From Parcubacteria group bacterium CG08_land_8_20_14_0_20_43_9 (GTDB lineage: Bacteria; Patescibacteriota; Minisyncoccia; Minisyncoccales; PEYH01), in assembly GCA_002774465.1 (NCBI GenBank), contig PEYH01000038.1:1-13193 (forward strand): 13,193 bases of DNA. Reading direction: 5' to 3'. The translations under genes were made by a program, and so were the position numbers. The notes below the pieces were generated by a model. The model worked only from the letters and a program-made list of their open reading frames with translations, was not told the DNA's origin and ran no database searches. Shown one piece after another: positions 11,970 to 13,193 of this stretch; the stretch's first letter is position 1; every line of letters starts with the position of its first letter.

Positions 11970-12533
11970 ATGTTGGGCTTAAAAGAAAAATATCACAAAG
12001 AAGTTGCTCCGAAGCTGAAAGAAAAGTTCGGCTATAAAAGCATTGCTGCCGCGCCGCGCCTTAAAAAGGTCGTCGTCAATACGAGTTTCGGCCGGCTGGT
12101 AAGCGGCAAGACCAAACAGGAAGCAGCCAATGACTATAAGAATATATTGGAGGACTTGGCCATAATTACCGGGCAAAAGCCGGTTTTGACAGAGGCAAGA
12201 AAATCAATTTCCGCTTTTAAGATAAGAGAAGGAGCGCCAGTGGGCGCAATGGTGACTTTGAGAAAACGAAAGATGTATGATATATTAGAACGGTTGATTC
12301 ATATTGTCTTGCCTCGTACCCGGGATTTTGCCGGGCTGAAACCGGAATCAGTTGACAGAGAGGGCAATTTAACGATAGGAATAAAGGAACAGATTGTTTT
12401 TCCGGAGATAAGCGCCGAGAGAGCCAAAAAATTGTTCGGGCTTGAGATTACGGTGGTCTCCAGCGCCGGGAACAGAGAAGAGGGGCTGGAATTGTTCAAG
12501 TCCTTAGGGTTTCCAATAAAAAATAATGCCTAA
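11970..12533 (+). CDS. rplE: 50S ribosomal protein L5
   Basis: L5 binds 5S rRNA and forms a bridge to the small subunit near P-site tRNA. The 187-residue product has PRLKKVVVNTSFG (29-41), ITGQKPVLTEARKSISAFKIREGAPVGAMVTLR (66-98), LPRTRDFAGL (114-123) and the C-terminal GLEITVVSSAGNREEGLELFKSLGFP. E. coli has 179 residues. ATG follows CAAAAGAA, 12 nt after rplX. The last 8 nt overlap rpsN, suggesting coupled translation. Confidence 0.98.
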   Translation: MLGLKEKYHKEVAPKLKEKFGYKSIAAAPRLKKVVVNTSFGRLVSGKTKQEAANDYKNILEDLAIITGQKPVLTEARKSISAFKIREGAPVGAMVTLRKRKMYDILERLIHIVLPRTRDFAGLKPESVDREGNLTIGIKEQIVFPEISAERAKKLFGLEITVVSSAGNREEGLELFKSLGFPIKNNA

Positions 12534-12711
12534 GAAATCGCAGATTATAAAATCAAAGAAAAAGCCCAAATTCAGCACCAGAATTGTCAGGCGTTGTTTC
12601 AGATGCGGCAGGAAAAGGGGCTTTATGAGGAAGTTCGGTCTTTGCAGGATTTGTTTCCGGGAAATGGCTAACCAAGGGCTGATTCCGGGCGTTCGAAAAT
12701 CGTCATGGTAG
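12526..12711 (+). CDS. rpsN: 30S ribosomal protein S14, zinc-binding type (type Z)
   Basis: S14 joins late in the head of the small subunit. The 61-residue length and four cysteines (C24-F-R-C27 and C40-R-I-C43) place it in the short zinc-binding class, in contrast to the about 100-residue zinc-free S14 of E. coli. The C-terminus FREMANQGLIPGVRKSSW is typical. It starts within rplE (8 nt overlap), so it is likely translated by reinitiation. No zinc-free paralogue is in the window. Confidence 0.97.
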   Translation: MPKKSQIIKSKKKPKFSTRIVRRCFRCGRKRGFMRKFGLCRICFREMANQGLIPGVRKSSW

Positions 12712-12752
12712 ATTTTTCATTTTTCATTTTTAATTTTTAATTTAGCGAAGCG
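12712..12752 (+). repeat. T-rich leader plus AGCGAAGCG motif before rpsH
   Basis: ATTTTTCATTTTT (12712-12724) begins at the last base of the rpsN stop codon; the block runs on through TTTTTCATTTTTAA (12720-12733). AGCGAAGCG (12744-12752) lies 2 nt before the rpsH ATG. The arrangement copies those before rpsL and rplP. Confidence 0.68.
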
Positions 12753-12754
12753 TT

Positions 12755-13144
12755 ATGACAGACCCAATCGCGGATATGTTAAACAGAATAAGGAATGCCC
12801 AAGCCGTTCTCCAGCCATTTGTAGATGTGCCGTATTCAAATTTAAAATACAGGATAGCGGAAATACTGCTACGGCAAGGAGTAATCAAGAAAGCAGAGAA
12901 GAAGAATAATAAAAACAGAAGAATAATAAGGATTGCTTTGAAATATAAAGATAAACAGCCGGTCATCAGCCATTTGGCAAGAATTTCGAAACCCGGCAAG
13001 AGAGTTTATGCCCCGGCTAAAAAGATTCGATTATCAAGAGGCGGAGGCGGCTTTGTCATTTTATCAACTCCTAAAGGATTAATGGTCGGCAGGGAAGCGA
13101 GGAAACAGAACTTAGGGGGAGAGATGATAGCAGAGATTTGGTGA
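12755..13144 (+). CDS. rpsH: 30S ribosomal protein S8
   Basis: S8 binds the central domain of 16S rRNA early in assembly; in E. coli it also represses the spc operon by binding the rplX-rplE region. The 129-residue product starts MTDPIADMLNRIRNAQ, has ARISKPGKRVYAPAKKI (75-91), and the C-terminal GGGGFVILSTPKGLMVGREARKQNLGGEMIAEIW. It is complete and of standard length (E. coli 130). The ATG follows the AGCGAAGCG motif. It is the last gene in view; rplF would be expected next in a normal spc cluster. Confidence 0.98.
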   Translation: MTDPIADMLNRIRNAQAVLQPFVDVPYSNLKYRIAEILLRQGVIKKAEKKNNKNRRIIRIALKYKDKQPVISHLARISKPGKRVYAPAKKIRLSRGGGGFVILSTPKGLMVGREARKQNLGGEMIAEIW

Positions 13145-13193
13145 AGCATTTAAGCAATTAAGCATTTAAGCAATTAAGCAATTAAGCATTTAA
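13145..13193 (+). repeat. Perfect 8-bp tandem repeat after rpsH, six copies to the window edge
   Basis: Starting at the base after the rpsH stop, six consecutive 8-mers AGCAWTTA fill 13145-13192. The order of the fifth base is T, A, T, A, A, T. The array reaches the window end, so the full copy number is unknown. It has no coding role visible here. Confidence 0.9.

Noticed and set aside
13145..13192. AGCAWTTA array as iterons of a replication origin
   Set aside because: No replication gene is nearby and the array lies in an spc-type operon; there is nothing to support an origin.

Overview
This window is a ribosomal-protein and elongation-factor superoperon from a bacterium, with every recognisable gene on the + strand. 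The probable source is a Candidate Phyla Radiation (Patescibacteria, Parcubacteria-like) genome. That placement is inference. It rests on the S12 loop insertion ending in PFKRGVC, very few Shine-Dalgarno sequences, low-complexity intergenic 'TTTTTCATTTTTAA' and 'CCCAAAT' blocks, and small spacers and gene overlaps. TGA is used as a normal stop (for example rplC, rpsQ and rpsH), so the code is standard and not the TGA=Gly code of Gracilibacteria.

Layout. Positions 1-435 hold the 3' part of a site-2 (M50) membrane protease. A candidate promoter follows, then the str cluster: rpsL, rpsG, fusA, a small unrecognised gene (3961-4212) and tuf. The S10 cluster follows tuf almost directly: rpsJ, rplC, rplD, rplW, rplB, rpsS, rplV, rpsC, rplP, rpmC and rpsQ. 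The spc cluster continues with rplN, rplX, rplE, rpsN (zinc-binding type) and rpsH. The window ends in a perfect 8-bp tandem repeat just after rpsH. No RNA genes, insertion sequences or CRISPR arrays are visible.

The genes cooperate in translation. EF-G and EF-Tu drive elongation. S12, S7, S10, S19, S3, S17, S14 and S8 build the small subunit. L3, L4, L23, L2, L22, L16, L29, L14, L24 and L5 build the large subunit. Several neighbours overlap (rplC/rplD, rplP/rpmC, rplE/rpsN), which suggests translational coupling.

The least ordinary parts lie between the genes. The rpsJ-rplC spacer can fold into a terminator-like hairpin or a mutually exclusive 9-bp upstream helix, as in an attenuator. A dispersed family of A/C-rich and T-rich low-complexity arms sits at many junctions, and its arms appear to form the C-terminal codons of rplV and rpsQ. 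A repeated AGCGRAGCG motif lies 2-3 nt before three start codons. A small protein with a Phd/YefM-like N-terminal pattern is inserted between fusA and tuf.
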